Origin: Corynebacterium marambiense
GTDB lineage: Bacteria > Actinomycetota > Actinomycetes > Mycobacteriales > Mycobacteriaceae
Length of the DNA: 64,000 bases
Reading direction: 5' to 3'
Assembly: GCF_016342275.1 (NCBI RefSeq)
Contig: NZ_JAEIOT010000005.1
Location: 372,001 to 436,000, forward strand
This document shows, in pieces, positions 49,692 to 60,090 of the stretch (its first letter is position 1; each line of letters begins with the position of its first letter). Below the pieces are notes generated by a model. That model saw nothing but the letters and a program-made list of their open reading frames with translations. It did not search any database and had not been told where the DNA came from. A program made the translations under genes and the position numbers.

Positions 49692-51533
49692 TCAGTCGAC
49701 CTGGCGAACCGCGCCCTTGTCCGCGGAAGTCGCCATCTTCGCGTAGGCACGCAGCGCCTTGCTCACCGTGCGCTGACGGTTGACGGGCTGCCACGGCCGC
49801 TCGGAGGCGTTCATTTCCTCGCGACGGCGCTCGATTTCCGCGTCGTCGACCTCCAACTGGAGCAGGCGCTTGTGGATGTCGATGGTGACGGTGTCGCCGT
49901 CCCGGATGAGGCCGATGACACCGCCGTGTGCGGCTTCGGGGGACACATGTCCCACCGAGATACCCGAGGAACCACCGGAGAAGCGGCCGTCGGTGATCAG
50001 CGCGCACTTCTTGCCTAGTCCCGCGCCCTTGAGGAACGCGGTGGGGTGCAGCATCTCCTGCATCCCGGGGCCACCGGAGGGCCCCTCGTAGCGGACGATG
50101 AGGACTTCACCGGGCTGAATGACCCGCTTGAGGATGACGGACACCGCCTCCTCCTGTGATTCCACGACCCGGGCGGGACCCGAGAAGTGCCACAGCTCCT
50201 CATCGATGCCTGCAGCTTTGATGATCGCCCCGTCCGGTGCGATGTTGCCCCGCAGGACCGCTAGGCCGCCGTCGACAGTGTGCGCGTGCTCGACGTCATG
50301 GATGCAGCCGTTGACCGCATCGGTGTCGAGGGAGTCCCAGCGGTTCTCCGTGGAGAACGGCTCGGTGGTCCGTACACCGCCGGGCGCAGCGTGGAACAGT
50401 TCGATTGCTTCGTCCGTTGCATTCCCGCTGCGGATGTCCCACGCGTCCAGCCAGGACTGTAGATCGGGCGAGTGCACGGAGTGGACGTCGTCGTGGAGTA
50501 GCCCGCCACGGTGGAGTTCTCCGAGGATGGCGGGGATGCCACCGGCACGGTGCACGTCCTCCATGTGGTAGTTGGAGTTCGGGGAGACCTTTGACAGGCA
50601 AGCGACATTCCGGGAGAGGCGGTCGATGTCATCGAGGTCGAAATCGACCTCGCCCTCCTGCGCTGCGGCGAGGATGTGCAGCACGGTGTTCGTGGATCCG
50701 CCCATAGCCATGTCCAGTGCCATGGCGTTGTTAAACGCGTGCTTCGTCGCGATGGACCTTGGCAGGACGGAGGTGTCCTCCTCGCCGTAGTAGCGGCGGC
50801 ACAGTTCGACGACGGTTTCGCCTGCTCGGGTGAATAGCTGCCGCCGGGCCTTGTGCGTGGCCAGCGTGGAACCGTTGCCGGGCAGGGACAACCCGAGAGC
50901 CTCGGTGAGGCAGTTCATCGAGTTCGCGGTGAACATTCCGGAACACGAACCGCAGGTCGGACAGGCTGATGCCTCGATCCGGGAGAGCCCCGGGGCGTCG
51001 ACGCCATCATTCGCAGATGCCGAGATGGCGGTGACGAGGTCGGTGGGTGCGTGCGCGATACCGTCGACGACGACCGCCTTGCCCGCCTCCATCGGGCCGC
51101 CGGACACGAATACCGTCGGGATGTTCAGCCGCAGCGCGGTGTTGAGCATGCCCGGGGTGATCTTGTCGCAGTTAGATATACACACCAGAGCATCCGCGGT
51201 GTGCGCGTTGACCATGTATTCGACGGCGTCCGCGATGATCTCCCGGCTGGGGAGTGAATAGAGCATGCCGCCGTGGCCCATCGCGATGCCGTCATCGACG
51301 GCGATGGTGTTGAACTCCTTTGCGACACCCCCCGCGGCAGTGATGGCCTCGGCGACGATGTCGCCGACATTCTTCAGGTGCACGTGGCCGGGGACGAACT
51401 GGGTATAGGAGTTCGCGATGGCGACGATCGGTTTGCCGAAGTCGTTGTCCTTCATTCCGGTGGCGCGCCAGAGGGCGCGGGCGCCGGAGGCATTACGGCC
51501 GACTGTGGTGACTCTTGAGCGTAAGGGGATCAT
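49692..51533 (-). CDS. ilvD: Dihydroxy-acid dehydratase IlvD
   Basis: This 613-residue Fe-S enzyme makes the 2-keto acids of valine, isoleucine and leucine synthesis from dihydroxy acids. Cluster ligands are the Cys of [12 protein letters not shown] and the cysteines of [19 protein letters not shown]. Substrate motifs such as [19 protein letters not shown] and, near the end, [20 protein letters not shown] are clear. It lies on the strand opposite ilvBNC, with the PH-domain and mscCG genes between, the same order I recall in C. glutamicum. Confidence 0.98.
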   Translation of the reverse strand: MIPLRSRVTTVGRNASGARALWRATGMKDNDFGKPIVAIANSYTQFVPGHVHLKNVGDIVAEAITAAGGVAKEFNTIAVDDGIAMGHGGMLYSLPSREIIADAVEYMVNAHTADALVCISNCDKITPGMLNTALRLNIPTVFVSGGPMEAGKAVVVDGIAHAPTDLVTAISASANDGVDAPGLSRIEASACPTCGSCSGMFTANSMNCLTEALGLSLPGNGSTLATHKARRQLFTRAGETVVELCRRYYGEEDTSVLPRSIATKHAFNNAMALDMAMGGSTNTVLHILAAAQEGEVDFDLDDIDRLSRNVACLSKVSPNSNYHMEDVHRAGGIPAILGELHRGGLLHDDVHSVHSPDLQSWLDAWDIRSGNATDEAIELFHAAPGGVRTTEPFSTENRWDSLDTDAVNGCIHDVEHAHTVDGGLAVLRGNIAPDGAIIKAAGIDEELWHFSGPARVVESQEEAVSVILKRVIQPGEVLIVRYEGPSGGPGMQEMLHPTAFLKGAGLGKKCALITDGRFSGGSSGISVGHVSPEAAHGGVIGLIRDGDTVTIDIHKRLLQLEVDDAEIERRREEMNASERPWQPVNRQRTVSKALRAYAKMATSADKGAVRQVD

Positions 51534-51607
51534 GGGGCTGTCTTCTGCTTGTCAGGGCGGGTCAGGGTGTCCGTGTAAAGGGACTATTGCTGTGTGATCA
51601 GAGGGAT

Positions 51608-52321
51608 CTAGGACTCGTCGGTTCGGTTGTTGCCGCCGTCATCACCGGGCTGGGGTTTGCGCTGTTCCTCGATGATGGCGTTACCCTCGGCGTCTGTCTG
51701 GTACCAGCCGCCGGGCTCCGTGTTGCTGCGTCGTTTCGCGGCAGCACGCTCCTTCTTCGCCTGCTCGATCTCCTCCTGGGCGGCGAGGATCTCCCGCGCC
51801 GCTTCCTCGCGTGTCTTGACGATCTGGCGGCCGTCGCGGCGCATCACCACGACCTTGTCGTCCGCGGCGACTCTCCCCGCGGCGATGACATCGGGGATTC
51901 TGCCGCCCGAGGCGGCCGCGAGGTCAGGAACGCTGTTGAACGATACCCCGGGTAGGGCGAACTCCTGCCCGTCGTGTGAGCGGGCGTGAGAGCTACCCGA
52001 TCCGAAGCGGATTCCGGCGAAGTCCTCCCAGCTGACTCTCCGATTCGCCGAGAACGCGTAGGTGGCCGTGATGCCGTCCACATCGATGGTGGTACGCGAC
52101 TTCAGAACCCAGTACGCGTAGAGCAGGGGTAGCAGCAGAATCCAGAAGAGGAGCTTCGGTGCGGCCCCGACCGTGAGCAGACTGGTCAGCAGCATCAGGC
52201 CGGCACCCAGGAGGTGTGTCCGGTCGGGCTGGAACACGGTAGCGGTGACGGGGGTCGTGCCGGTGGCTCCGTCGGTGTTATCACCGTAGTCGGGATCAGC
52301 GTCGGGGCTCGTGGAGGACAT
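51608..52321 (-). CDS. PH domain-containing membrane protein (CFP-6-like)
   Basis: This 237-residue protein has two adjacent hydrophobic helices near residues 35-70 (LLGAGLMLLTSLLTVGAAPK; LLFWILLLPLLYAYWVL). A bacterial PH-like domain follows (TTIDVDGITATYAFSANRRV, SWEDFAGIRFG), then a charged coiled-coil-like C-terminus (EEAAREILAAQEEIEQAKKE). It resembles the mycobacterial CFP-6 protein, whose gene also neighbours ilvB. TAGAAT (52330-52335, minus strand) ends 8 nt before ATG 52321. The function is unknown. Confidence 0.83.
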   Translation of the reverse strand: MSSTSPDADPDYGDNTDGATGTTPVTATVFQPDRTHLLGAGLMLLTSLLTVGAAPKLLFWILLLPLLYAYWVLKSRTTIDVDGITATYAFSANRRVSWEDFAGIRFGSGSSHARSHDGQEFALPGVSFNSVPDLAAASGGRIPDVIAAGRVAADDKVVVMRRDGRQIVKTREEAAREILAAQEEIEQAKKERAAAKRRSNTEPGGWYQTDAEGNAIIEEQRKPQPGDDGGNNRTDES

Positions 52322-52366
52322 ACCTGCTGATTCTATTGAATGGCGGGTACCGCAGTCACCTTGGGG

Positions 52367-53941
52367 TCAGGGGTTGATCGTGGTCCCGGTGTCGCCGGTC
52401 TGGTCGGTGGGATCCGTCGTGCTGGGGGTCGGGGAATTCGCGGACGTTGTGGGAGTCGCGCCCGATTCCTGCGTTGGGCGGGGAGTTCTGGTCGGTACGC
52501 TGCTCGGCGAGGCGGGTGCGCTGGTCCGGGTCGATAGAGTCGGTGTCCCCACCGTTGAGGTCACCGCCGTGGGTGGGGCGGGCGGAATATCCCCGGTTCC
52601 GTCTGCGGCATCGGTCGGATCCAGTGTGAAGCCCTTGAAGAAGAGCAGTGCCACCAGGGCGAAGCAGAGCCCCGTCGTGGAGGGACGCACCCGGCCCCCG
52701 AATGAGGCGATTCTCCGCCAACCGGTTGAATCTATCACTAGCTGGGACAGCACGGAGTGGTCGTCCCCGTGGGTGTCCTCCGGGCTGTCGGTGCCGGAAG
52801 GATCATTGGTGGAGACGTCGGAGCGGGAACGGTCGTTTTCGGAATCGGCCCGGCCGATCCTGTGCTCCCGCGCCGCGGAGGTGGCGTCCGGGACGTCGCA
52901 GGCAGGCGCTGCACCGGTGGACTCGGATCCCGTGACCGGAGTGTGGCCCTCACCTTTGTCCGTGATGTCCCCGGTATCGGCCTGCGCCGCAGCGCCAGGA
53001 GCGTAGTCGACGTCGATGAGGGGGGCGCGGGTCAGGACCCGCTCGAGCAGTGGCGCATCGGCGTCGAGGGTGTTCCGGACAGCACCGGAGATGGTCGTGG
53101 CGGATCCGTACTCCTTCCAGAACTCCTCAATGATCTTCGTTCTGATCGCGCGCTCGACGGCCCATTGACGTGCCGGGTTGACCTGCACGATGAACCGCAT
53201 GTTCACCATCCAGGGCATGCCGACCGTGTTCGGCTCCTCGACCCCCACGGCGGGGTGGACGTCGAGCTCGCCGGTGACGTCCTTGGCGATACCCGGCTGT
53301 TCGAGGGCGCGGAGGGTCGCGTCGGTGGAGCGTTCGACGGCTTCGTCGATCGAGTCAGAACCGAGCAGCGGGATGGGTATGACGACGACCGCTCTGGCCC
53401 AGTAGTTGGAGTGGTTGATGCAGAGCCGGGCTGTGGAGTTCGGGATGTTCACCGTCTCACCGGCGAGGGTGCGGACGCGGGTGGCTCGCATGGTGATCTG
53501 AATGACGTCACCCTCCACGTCGATCCCGGGGCCCTGAAACCGAACCCAGTCACCTACCCCGAACTGTTTTTCGGAGATGATGAAGAACCCGGCCAGAAAA
53601 TCGGCGATGATCGACTGCGCACCGAGGCCGACCGCAGCGGAGATCACGGTCGCGGGGATGGCTGCTCCGGCCAGCGGTACACCAAGGGCCTTGAGTGTGG
53701 TGATCGAGAGACAGAAGTAGGCGACCAGCTGAACGAGATAGACGGCGGTGCCGACTATCGCCAGACGCTGCTTCGACTCCTGTTCCGTCGGGTCGAGTCG
53801 GCGGGTGATGAGCCGGACTGCGAGCCGCCCGACCCTGGGGACGAGGAACGCGACGACGGTGATGATGGCGAGTTCGATACCGGGATCGATGATCCACTGC
53901 CACCAGGTGGACAGGATGTAGGAGATGGGGAAGGTCGGCAT
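52367..53941 (-). CDS. mscCG: MscS-type mechanosensitive channel, MscCG-like (glutamate efflux)
   Basis: This 524-residue protein has an N-terminal MscS core: helices in residues 1-100, pore helix AAIPATVISAAVGLGAQSII, then FLAGFFIISEKQFGVGDWVR and the beta domain. A long acidic, Ser/Thr/Asp-rich segment (residues about 320-430) leads to a fourth helix (GLCFALVALLFFKGF) and a Thr/Pro-rich tail. This extra C-terminal region with its own helix is the hallmark of C. glutamicum MscCG (NCgl1221), the main glutamate exporter, and the gene neighbourhood agrees. TAACCT (53949-53954, minus strand) ends 7 nt before ATG 53941. Confidence 0.93.
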   Translation of the reverse strand: MPTFPISYILSTWWQWIIDPGIELAIITVVAFLVPRVGRLAVRLITRRLDPTEQESKQRLAIVGTAVYLVQLVAYFCLSITTLKALGVPLAGAAIPATVISAAVGLGAQSIIADFLAGFFIISEKQFGVGDWVRFQGPGIDVEGDVIQITMRATRVRTLAGETVNIPNSTARLCINHSNYWARAVVVIPIPLLGSDSIDEAVERSTDATLRALEQPGIAKDVTGELDVHPAVGVEEPNTVGMPWMVNMRFIVQVNPARQWAVERAIRTKIIEEFWKEYGSATTISGAVRNTLDADAPLLERVLTRAPLIDVDYAPGAAAQADTGDITDKGEGHTPVTGSESTGAAPACDVPDATSAAREHRIGRADSENDRSRSDVSTNDPSGTDSPEDTHGDDHSVLSQLVIDSTGWRRIASFGGRVRPSTTGLCFALVALLFFKGFTLDPTDAADGTGDIPPAPPTAVTSTVGTPTLSTRTSAPASPSSVPTRTPRPTQESGATPTTSANSPTPSTTDPTDQTGDTGTTINP

Positions 53942-54130
53942 GGAGAACAGGTTAACGCGGCTAGCGGCGTGGGGTCAGGGTCGGTGCGATGGGTTGTGTC
54001 TCACCCCTGAACCGTCGTGTGACACCGCTTGGAGCGGCCCGTAGTTGGTCTTCAGCTCACTGATGGGACATTTTTGCACCGGGATCTCATCCCACTACGT
54101 GGACGGGGGTATGAGATGGGGTGGCGTAAG

Positions 54131-54161
54131 TTGCCCTTGCATGTGGGGGCCTGTGTAACAT
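54131..54161 (+). promoter_or_regulatory. Candidate ilvBNC promoter
   Basis: The -35 TTGCCC (54131-54136) and -10 TAACAT (54156-54161) have a 19-bp spacer and a TG upstream of the -10 box. The -10 ends 8 nt before the leader peptide ATG. Confidence 0.5.
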
Positions 54162-54169
54162 CTTTTGGC

Positions 54170-54217
54170 ATGACCAACATTCGACTTGTACTCGTAAGCA
54201 GCCGGCGTTTGCCGTAG
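54170..54217 (+). CDS. ilvBNC leader peptide
   Basis: The 15-residue leader [15 protein letters not shown] has codons Ile-4, Leu-6, Val-7, Leu-8, Val-9 and Leu-14, all three branched-chain amino acids. It nearly matches the leader I recall upstream of C. glutamicum ilvBNC (MTIIRLVVVTARRLP), where ribosome stalling controls attenuation. It ends inside a perfect hairpin and is followed by a terminator. Few free ribosomal signals precede the ATG; with a -10 ending 8 nt upstream it may be translated from a leaderless start. Confidence 0.88.
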   Translation: MTNIRLVLVSSRRLP

Positions 54218-54287
54218 CGGCCGTACAAGTCGTGAAGTCAAACGCCCTCGGCACCACCGCAGAAACGGTGAGTGGACGGGGGTTTTG
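54182..54287 (+). promoter_or_regulatory. ilvBNC transcription attenuator
   Basis: CGACTTGTAC (54182-54191) in the leader codons pairs exactly with GTACAAGTCG (54223-54232), with GGC/GCC pairing inside. Downstream, CACCG (54255-54259) pairs with CGGTG (54266-54270), CAC (54252-54254) with GTG (54272-54274) and CCC (54245-54247) with the G run at 54278-54282, followed by TTTT (54283-54286). Pause hairpin plus T-tailed terminator is the expected attenuator layout. About 135 bp then separate it from ilvB. Confidence 0.8.
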
Positions 54288-54422
54288 TTCATTCTCGACA
54301 CTGGTGTCCGCCACCTTTGCCCGAAATCCGCCACCGATATTCCCGGTGTCGGGGAGCGAGGACGATGCCAGTGTCCGCCTGATCGTATTTCACCGAGACC
54401 ATTCCAAAAGGAGCCCGACGTC

Positions 54423-56309
54423 GTGAACGTGGCAGCTCGTCAACACCCCAGTCCCGCCATGCTGGTGAAGGACGCGAAACCATCCGCCCCCGAGCGTATG
54501 ACCGGAGCGCAGGCGATCGTCCGCTCGCTCGAGGAACTCGGGGTAGATGTCGTATTCGGAATTCCAGGCGGTGCAATCCTGCCGCTCTACGATCCGCTTT
54601 ACTCTTCGGAGAAGGTTCGGCATGTCCTCGTCAGGCACGAACAGGGCGCCGGTCACGCCGCAGAGGGGTACGCGCAGGCATCCGGTGAAGTCGGTGTCTG
54701 TATTGCTACCTCCGGTCCCGGAGCGACGAACCTCGTCACACCTCTCGCCGACGCACACCTGGATTCGGTCCCTATCGTCGCCATCACCGGACAGGTCGGT
54801 CATACCCTGCTGGGCACCGATGCTTTCCAGGAAGCGGATATCCGCGGTATCACCATGCCGGTGACCAAGCACAACTACATGGTCACCGATCCGAACCGGA
54901 TTCCCGCCGCGGTCGCCGCTGCTTTTCACCTCGCCTCCACTGGCCGTCCTGGTCCCGTCCTCATCGACGTCCCGAAGGATGTCCAGAACGCCATGTGCGA
55001 TTTCGTCTGGCCGCCGGACATGTCCCTCGCCGGCTACAAGCCCGTCACGACTCCGCATCACCGGCGCATCGAAGAAGCGGTTCGGATGATCTCCGCTGCG
55101 GAACGTCCCTGCCTCTACATCGGTGGTGGTGTCATCAAGGCTGACGCGCACGCTGAATTGCTCGCTTTCGCCGAGTACACGGGAATCCCCGTCGTCACCA
55201 CCCTCATGGGACTGGGTTCATTCCCCGACAGTCACCCGCAACACATGGGTATGCCGGGAATGCACGGCAGTGTCTCTGCTGTTGCCACGATGCAGCGTTC
55301 CGACCTGCTCATCACCATCGGCGCCCGTTTCGATGATCGGGTCACCGGCGATCTCGACAGCTTCGCCCCGGATGCCAAAGTCATCCACGCCGACATCGAC
55401 CCCGCTGAGATCTCGAAGATCCGCCACGCCGACGTCCCGATCGTCGGGGACGCCCGGGAGGTCCTGGACGCTCTGCTGACCATGTACCGCAAGCTTGAGC
55501 TGGCTCCGCCTGCCATCGACCGGTGGGTCTCCTACCTGAATGGACTCCGGGACAGGTTCCCGCGTGGCTGGACGGGTAACGATGACGGCACGATCTCCCC
55601 CCAGTACGTCATCAACACACTGTCCAGGGAGGTCGGGCCGGATGCCATCTACTGTGCTGGCGTCGGTCAGCACCAGATGTGGTCGGCCCAGTTCATCGAC
55701 TACGAGAACCCCCGTACGTGGCTCAACTCGGGTGGCCTCGGCACGATGGGCTACGCCGTGCCCGCGGCGATGGGTGCGAAGGCCGGTATGCCGGACAAGG
55801 AGGTCTGGGCGATCGACGGTGACGGTTGCTTCCAGATGACCAACCAGGAGCTCGTCACCTGTGCCGTCGAGGGTTTCCCCATCAAGGTCGCGCTGATCAA
55901 CAACGGGAACCTCGGTATGGTCCGTCAGTGGCAGACCCTGTTTTATGGGGGCCGCTACTCCAACACCCGCCTGCGGAACCAGGGCGAGTACGTGCCCGAC
56001 TTCGTCAAGCTTGCCGAAGCCCTCGGCTGCGAAGCGATCCGTGTCACCCGTGAGGAGGACGTGATCCCGGCTATTCGACGTGCCCGCGAGATCAACGACC
56101 GTCCTGTCGTCATCGACTTCATCGTCGGGGAGGATGCACAGGTCTGGCCCATGGTCGCCGCCGGCCACTCCAACTCCGACATCCAGTACGCCAAGGATCT
56201 GCGCCCGCTGTTCGACGAGGACTCGGCGGCGACGGCCCTGGCTGACGTCGAGAAGGCCATCGAGGGCAACGCGAACGACGCCGCCAAGCACACCGAGGAG
56301 AAGAACTGA
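54423..56309 (+). CDS. ilvB: Acetolactate synthase large (catalytic) subunit
   Basis: This 628-residue ThDP enzyme condenses pyruvate with pyruvate or 2-ketobutyrate, the first common step of branched-chain synthesis. The activating Glu lies in [19 protein letters not shown]-binding segments in the middle, and the ThDP site is [14 protein letters not shown] to [14 protein letters not shown] 54423 has AAAGGAG about 10 nt upstream and gives a start ([12 protein letters not shown]) like that of C. glutamicum IlvB; the frame is open further upstream. The stop overlaps ilvN (TGATG). Confidence 0.98.
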   Translation: MNVAARQHPSPAMLVKDAKPSAPERMTGAQAIVRSLEELGVDVVFGIPGGAILPLYDPLYSSEKVRHVLVRHEQGAGHAAEGYAQASGEVGVCIATSGPGATNLVTPLADAHLDSVPIVAITGQVGHTLLGTDAFQEADIRGITMPVTKHNYMVTDPNRIPAAVAAAFHLASTGRPGPVLIDVPKDVQNAMCDFVWPPDMSLAGYKPVTTPHHRRIEEAVRMISAAERPCLYIGGGVIKADAHAELLAFAEYTGIPVVTTLMGLGSFPDSHPQHMGMPGMHGSVSAVATMQRSDLLITIGARFDDRVTGDLDSFAPDAKVIHADIDPAEISKIRHADVPIVGDAREVLDALLTMYRKLELAPPAIDRWVSYLNGLRDRFPRGWTGNDDGTISPQYVINTLSREVGPDAIYCAGVGQHQMWSAQFIDYENPRTWLNSGGLGTMGYAVPAAMGAKAGMPDKEVWAIDGDGCFQMTNQELVTCAVEGFPIKVALINNGNLGMVRQWQTLFYGGRYSNTRLRNQGEYVPDFVKLAEALGCEAIRVTREEDVIPAIRRAREINDRPVVIDFIVGEDAQVWPMVAAGHSNSDIQYAKDLRPLFDEDSAATALADVEKAIEGNANDAAKHTEEKN

Positions 56310-56833
56310 TGTTCCCGAAGAACCGCTACATCCTGTCCGTCCTCGTCGAGGACGTCGATGGAATCGTCTCGCGGATCGCGGGACTGTTCACCCGTCGTGG
56401 CTACCCGATCGCATCCATCGTCTCCGCGATCACCGACGTCGACGGAATCAACCGCATCACCATCGTCATCGACGGGGAACTGGGCGATGAGCACACGATT
56501 GAGCAGATCACCAAACAGCTCAACAAGCTCATCCCCGTGCTCAAGGTCGTCCGTCTCCCGGAGGAGAGCACCGTCGCCCGTGCACTGATGATGGTCAAGG
56601 TTTCCGCGGATGCCAGTAACCGTCCACAGATTGTCGATGCCGCGAACATCTTCCGGGCTCGGGTCATCGACGTTTCTCCCGACGCCGTGGTCATCGAGGC
56701 GACCGGAACCCCGGGCAAGCTCGAGGCGCTTCTCGACGTCCTCGCCCCGTTCGGCATCCGTGAGATGATCCAGTCCGGTGAGATCGCCCTCTGCCGTGGC
56801 CCCAAGACCATGGCCCCGGCCAGCGGACGTTGA
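56309..56833 (+). CDS. ilvN: Acetolactate synthase small (regulatory) subunit
   Basis: This 174-residue subunit confers activity and valine feedback inhibition. The ACT domain begins RYILSVLVEDVDGIVSRIAG, then LFTRRGYPIASI; in known IlvN proteins a Gly-Ile-Val-like segment near the start of this domain contacts the inhibitor. The C-terminal domain ends in REMIQSGEIALCRG. The ATG overlaps the ilvB stop by one base, ensuring stoichiometric synthesis. Confidence 0.97.
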   Translation: MFPKNRYILSVLVEDVDGIVSRIAGLFTRRGYPIASIVSAITDVDGINRITIVIDGELGDEHTIEQITKQLNKLIPVLKVVRLPEESTVARALMMVKVSADASNRPQIVDAANIFRARVIDVSPDAVVIEATGTPGKLEALLDVLAPFGIREMIQSGEIALCRGPKTMAPASGR

Positions 56834-56954
56834 TTCTGCCGGGGTGCCCGACAACAACCTCGTCCGGATGCCCCCACGAGCCACCTCCATCGCCCACGAG
56901 GCGCTGCGCCTGACCTCCCCATCCGGCACACCCGCCGCTGCACACGGGGAATGA

Positions 56955-58049
<1,095 letters not shown>

Positions 58050-58088
58050 TCCACTCACCGCGCCGTTCCCGGCGCAGGAGTATCCGAC

Positions 58089-58127
58089 CCGCCCACCAGC
58101 CGTCCGCGACGGATGGTGGGCGGTTTT
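58089..58127 (+). terminator. ilvBNC terminator
   Basis: CCGCCCACCA (58089-58098) pairs with TGGTGGGCGG (58114-58123), with an inner CCGTC/GACGG pair, and TTTT follows at 58124-58127. It lies 39 bp after ilvC. Confidence 0.85.
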
Positions 58128-58563
58128 CTCTTCCGCGCCCGGCGCGCTCCCAGAACCCGGCGGTAGCGCGACGTGAAGGGTGGCGCGATCATGGGGGGTA
58201 GGAAAAGGGGGTGATTCAGGATGTCGATTTTCACTTTCGCAGAATGCTAGAGTATGGGGCCGTTCGGGGGTGTCCGGGGTGCGGTACTGGCACCTGCCGC
58301 GTTGTGCCGCCTTCGGTAGGCAGGGGATCGGACGCTGGCGGTACACGACATTCACGTCCGCTGAATTGTCCACGGTACAGGGTGTGGATGCAGTACTGAC
58401 GGCACGGGTGCCGGTGCGGCGTTTGTCCGGTATCCGGTCTCGGGCCGGGTGGGGATCGGGGTGGTCGGGGGGTGTTTGAACAGCTGAGATGCCCCCGGGC
58501 GCGAGACGACGCGGTACGGGGTGGGGATTACGTGGCGGGATCGGTGGTGCTTGTGTGGGGGCG
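58128..58563. other. G-rich spacer between ilvC and the prpD-comA operon
   Basis: This 435 bp has runs of G on the plus strand (GGGGGGT, GGGGTGG) and no frame with coding bias or a family match; the longest plus-strand frame (58180-58479) is Arg/Gly/Ser-rich and looks spurious. A TAGAGT near 58248-58253 is the only other -10-like box. I see no transfer signature. Confidence 0.45.
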
Positions 58564-58591
58564 TTGACAGTTAACAGAACGCTCGTACTGT
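58564..58591 (+). promoter_or_regulatory. Promoter of the MmgE/PrpD - ComA-like operon
   Basis: A consensus -35 TTGACA (58564-58569) and a -10 TACTGT (58586-58591) lie 16 bp apart. An inverted GTTAAC sits just downstream of the -35 box. The expected start near 58598 gives a leader of about 78 nt before GTG 58676. It is one of the best sigma-70-type promoters in the window. Confidence 0.65.
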
Positions 58592-58675
58592 AAGGGTAGC
58601 CTTCCGAAACAGTGTGGGGTGCGGGACGGATGACCGGCCCGCCCGAGGCTGCCCCACCAGAAAGGTATGTACCCC

Positions 58676-60061
58676 GTGACCACGAACCGCACCGAAGTGC
58701 AGCAGATGGCGGACTTCGCCGCCAACGCCAGACTCGAGCAGATGTCGCCCGAGGCGCTGGAACAGCTGAAGATCCGCGTCCTCGACACCCTCGGTGTCGC
58801 CGTCGGCGCGCTGGACTCCGACGTTCTCGTCGCCATCCGTTCGCTCAACGACGATCTCGGCGGCAACGGACAGGCCACCCTCATCGGTGGCGGAAAGACG
58901 GCCGCCGACCTCGCGGCATTCCACAACTCCGCGGCGTCCCGATACCTCGACTTCATGGACGCGTACCTCGCCAAGGGGGAGACCAACCATCCCTCGGACA
59001 ATATGGGCGCAGTTCTCGCCGCGGCCGAGGTCGCCGGCGCATCCGGCCGGGACTTCCTCACCGCCTTCGCCGTCGCCTACCAGATCCACACCCGGCTCTC
59101 CGACGTTGCGCCGGTGCGTGCGCTCGGCTTCGACCACACCACCCAGGGTGCCTTCGCGGCGGGAGCATCCGCCGCACTCGCCCTCGGCCTGGACGCGGAC
59201 GCCATCGCCAACGCGGCCGCGATGACCGCCACCGCCAATGTCGCGCTGCGCGTCACCCGCACCGGCAACCTGTCCCACTGGAAGGGGCTGGCTTACCCGC
59301 ACACCTCCAAGGAGGGCATGTTCTACGCCCTCCTCGCAGGCAAGGGCATCACCGGACCCGAGGCTGTGTTCGAGGGCAACAAGGGCTTCAAGGCTCTCGC
59401 CGGCGACTACGAGCTTGACTGGTCCAAGGAGGACCTCGAGTCCGTTACCCGCACCATCATCAAGAAGTACAACGCCGAGATCCACTCCCAGTCCGCCCTG
59501 GAGGCGGCCCTTGAGCTCAAGGGCAAGCACGACTTTGATCCCGCGGACATCAAGGAGGTGCGTCTGACCACCTTCGACGTCGCCTACTCCATCATCGGCG
59601 GTGGCGAGGAAGGCGACAAGCGCTCCATCCGCACCAAGGAGGAGGCCGACCACTCCCTGCCGTGGATGCTCGCCGTGACGATTCTCGACGGGGAACTCAA
59701 TCCCGCGCAGTACGAGCCGGAGCGCATCGTCGCCGACGATGTGCAGACCCTCATGGGCAAGGTCACCATCACCCCGTCGGATGAGTTCTCCGACCGGTTC
59801 CCGAACGAGATGCCCGCCGACCTCGTCATCGTCATGAACGACGGTACCGAGTACCACGCCGTCGAATCCGCCTACGACGGCTTCCACTCCCAGCCGCTCG
59901 ACTGGGACGGCGCGGTGGCAAAGTTTACGGCTCTGGCCGAGCCCTTCACCGACGAGGCCCTGCGCACCGAGATCTGCGAGACCGTCCACCGGCTCGATGA
60001 GGTCGCTGAGATCTCCGAGCTGACCGATCTGCTGGCCCGGGTCTCCACGACCCGCTCCTAA
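58676..60061 (+). CDS. MmgE/PrpD family protein
   Basis: This 461-residue member of the 2-methylcitrate dehydratase / cis-aconitate decarboxylase superfamily has an all-helical N-terminal domain (LEQLKIRVLDTLGVAVGALD; ASRYLDFMDAYLAKGETNHP with the active-site-like Asp and His region) and a smaller C-terminal alpha/beta domain from about residue 270. AGAAAGG lies 10 nt before GTG 58676 but only 1-2 nt before ATG 58667, so GTG is preferred. No prpB or prpC is nearby, so methylcitrate metabolism is not implied. It is the first gene of a two-gene operon with a ComA-like gene; its real substrate is unknown. Confidence 0.85.
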   Translation: MTTNRTEVQQMADFAANARLEQMSPEALEQLKIRVLDTLGVAVGALDSDVLVAIRSLNDDLGGNGQATLIGGGKTAADLAAFHNSAASRYLDFMDAYLAKGETNHPSDNMGAVLAAAEVAGASGRDFLTAFAVAYQIHTRLSDVAPVRALGFDHTTQGAFAAGASAALALGLDADAIANAAAMTATANVALRVTRTGNLSHWKGLAYPHTSKEGMFYALLAGKGITGPEAVFEGNKGFKALAGDYELDWSKEDLESVTRTIIKKYNAEIHSQSALEAALELKGKHDFDPADIKEVRLTTFDVAYSIIGGGEEGDKRSIRTKEEADHSLPWMLAVTILDGELNPAQYEPERIVADDVQTLMGKVTITPSDEFSDRFPNEMPADLVIVMNDGTEYHAVESAYDGFHSQPLDWDGAVAKFTALAEPFTDEALRTEICETVHRLDEVAEISELTDLLARVSTTRS

Positions 60062-60090
60062 CACCGACCCACCAATAGAAAGGCACCACC

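Noticed and set aside
58180..58479. 99-codon frame between ilvC and the MmgE/PrpD operon
   Set aside because: Arg/Gly/Ser/Trp-rich composition, no Shine-Dalgarno, no recognised family; likely chance in G-rich DNA.
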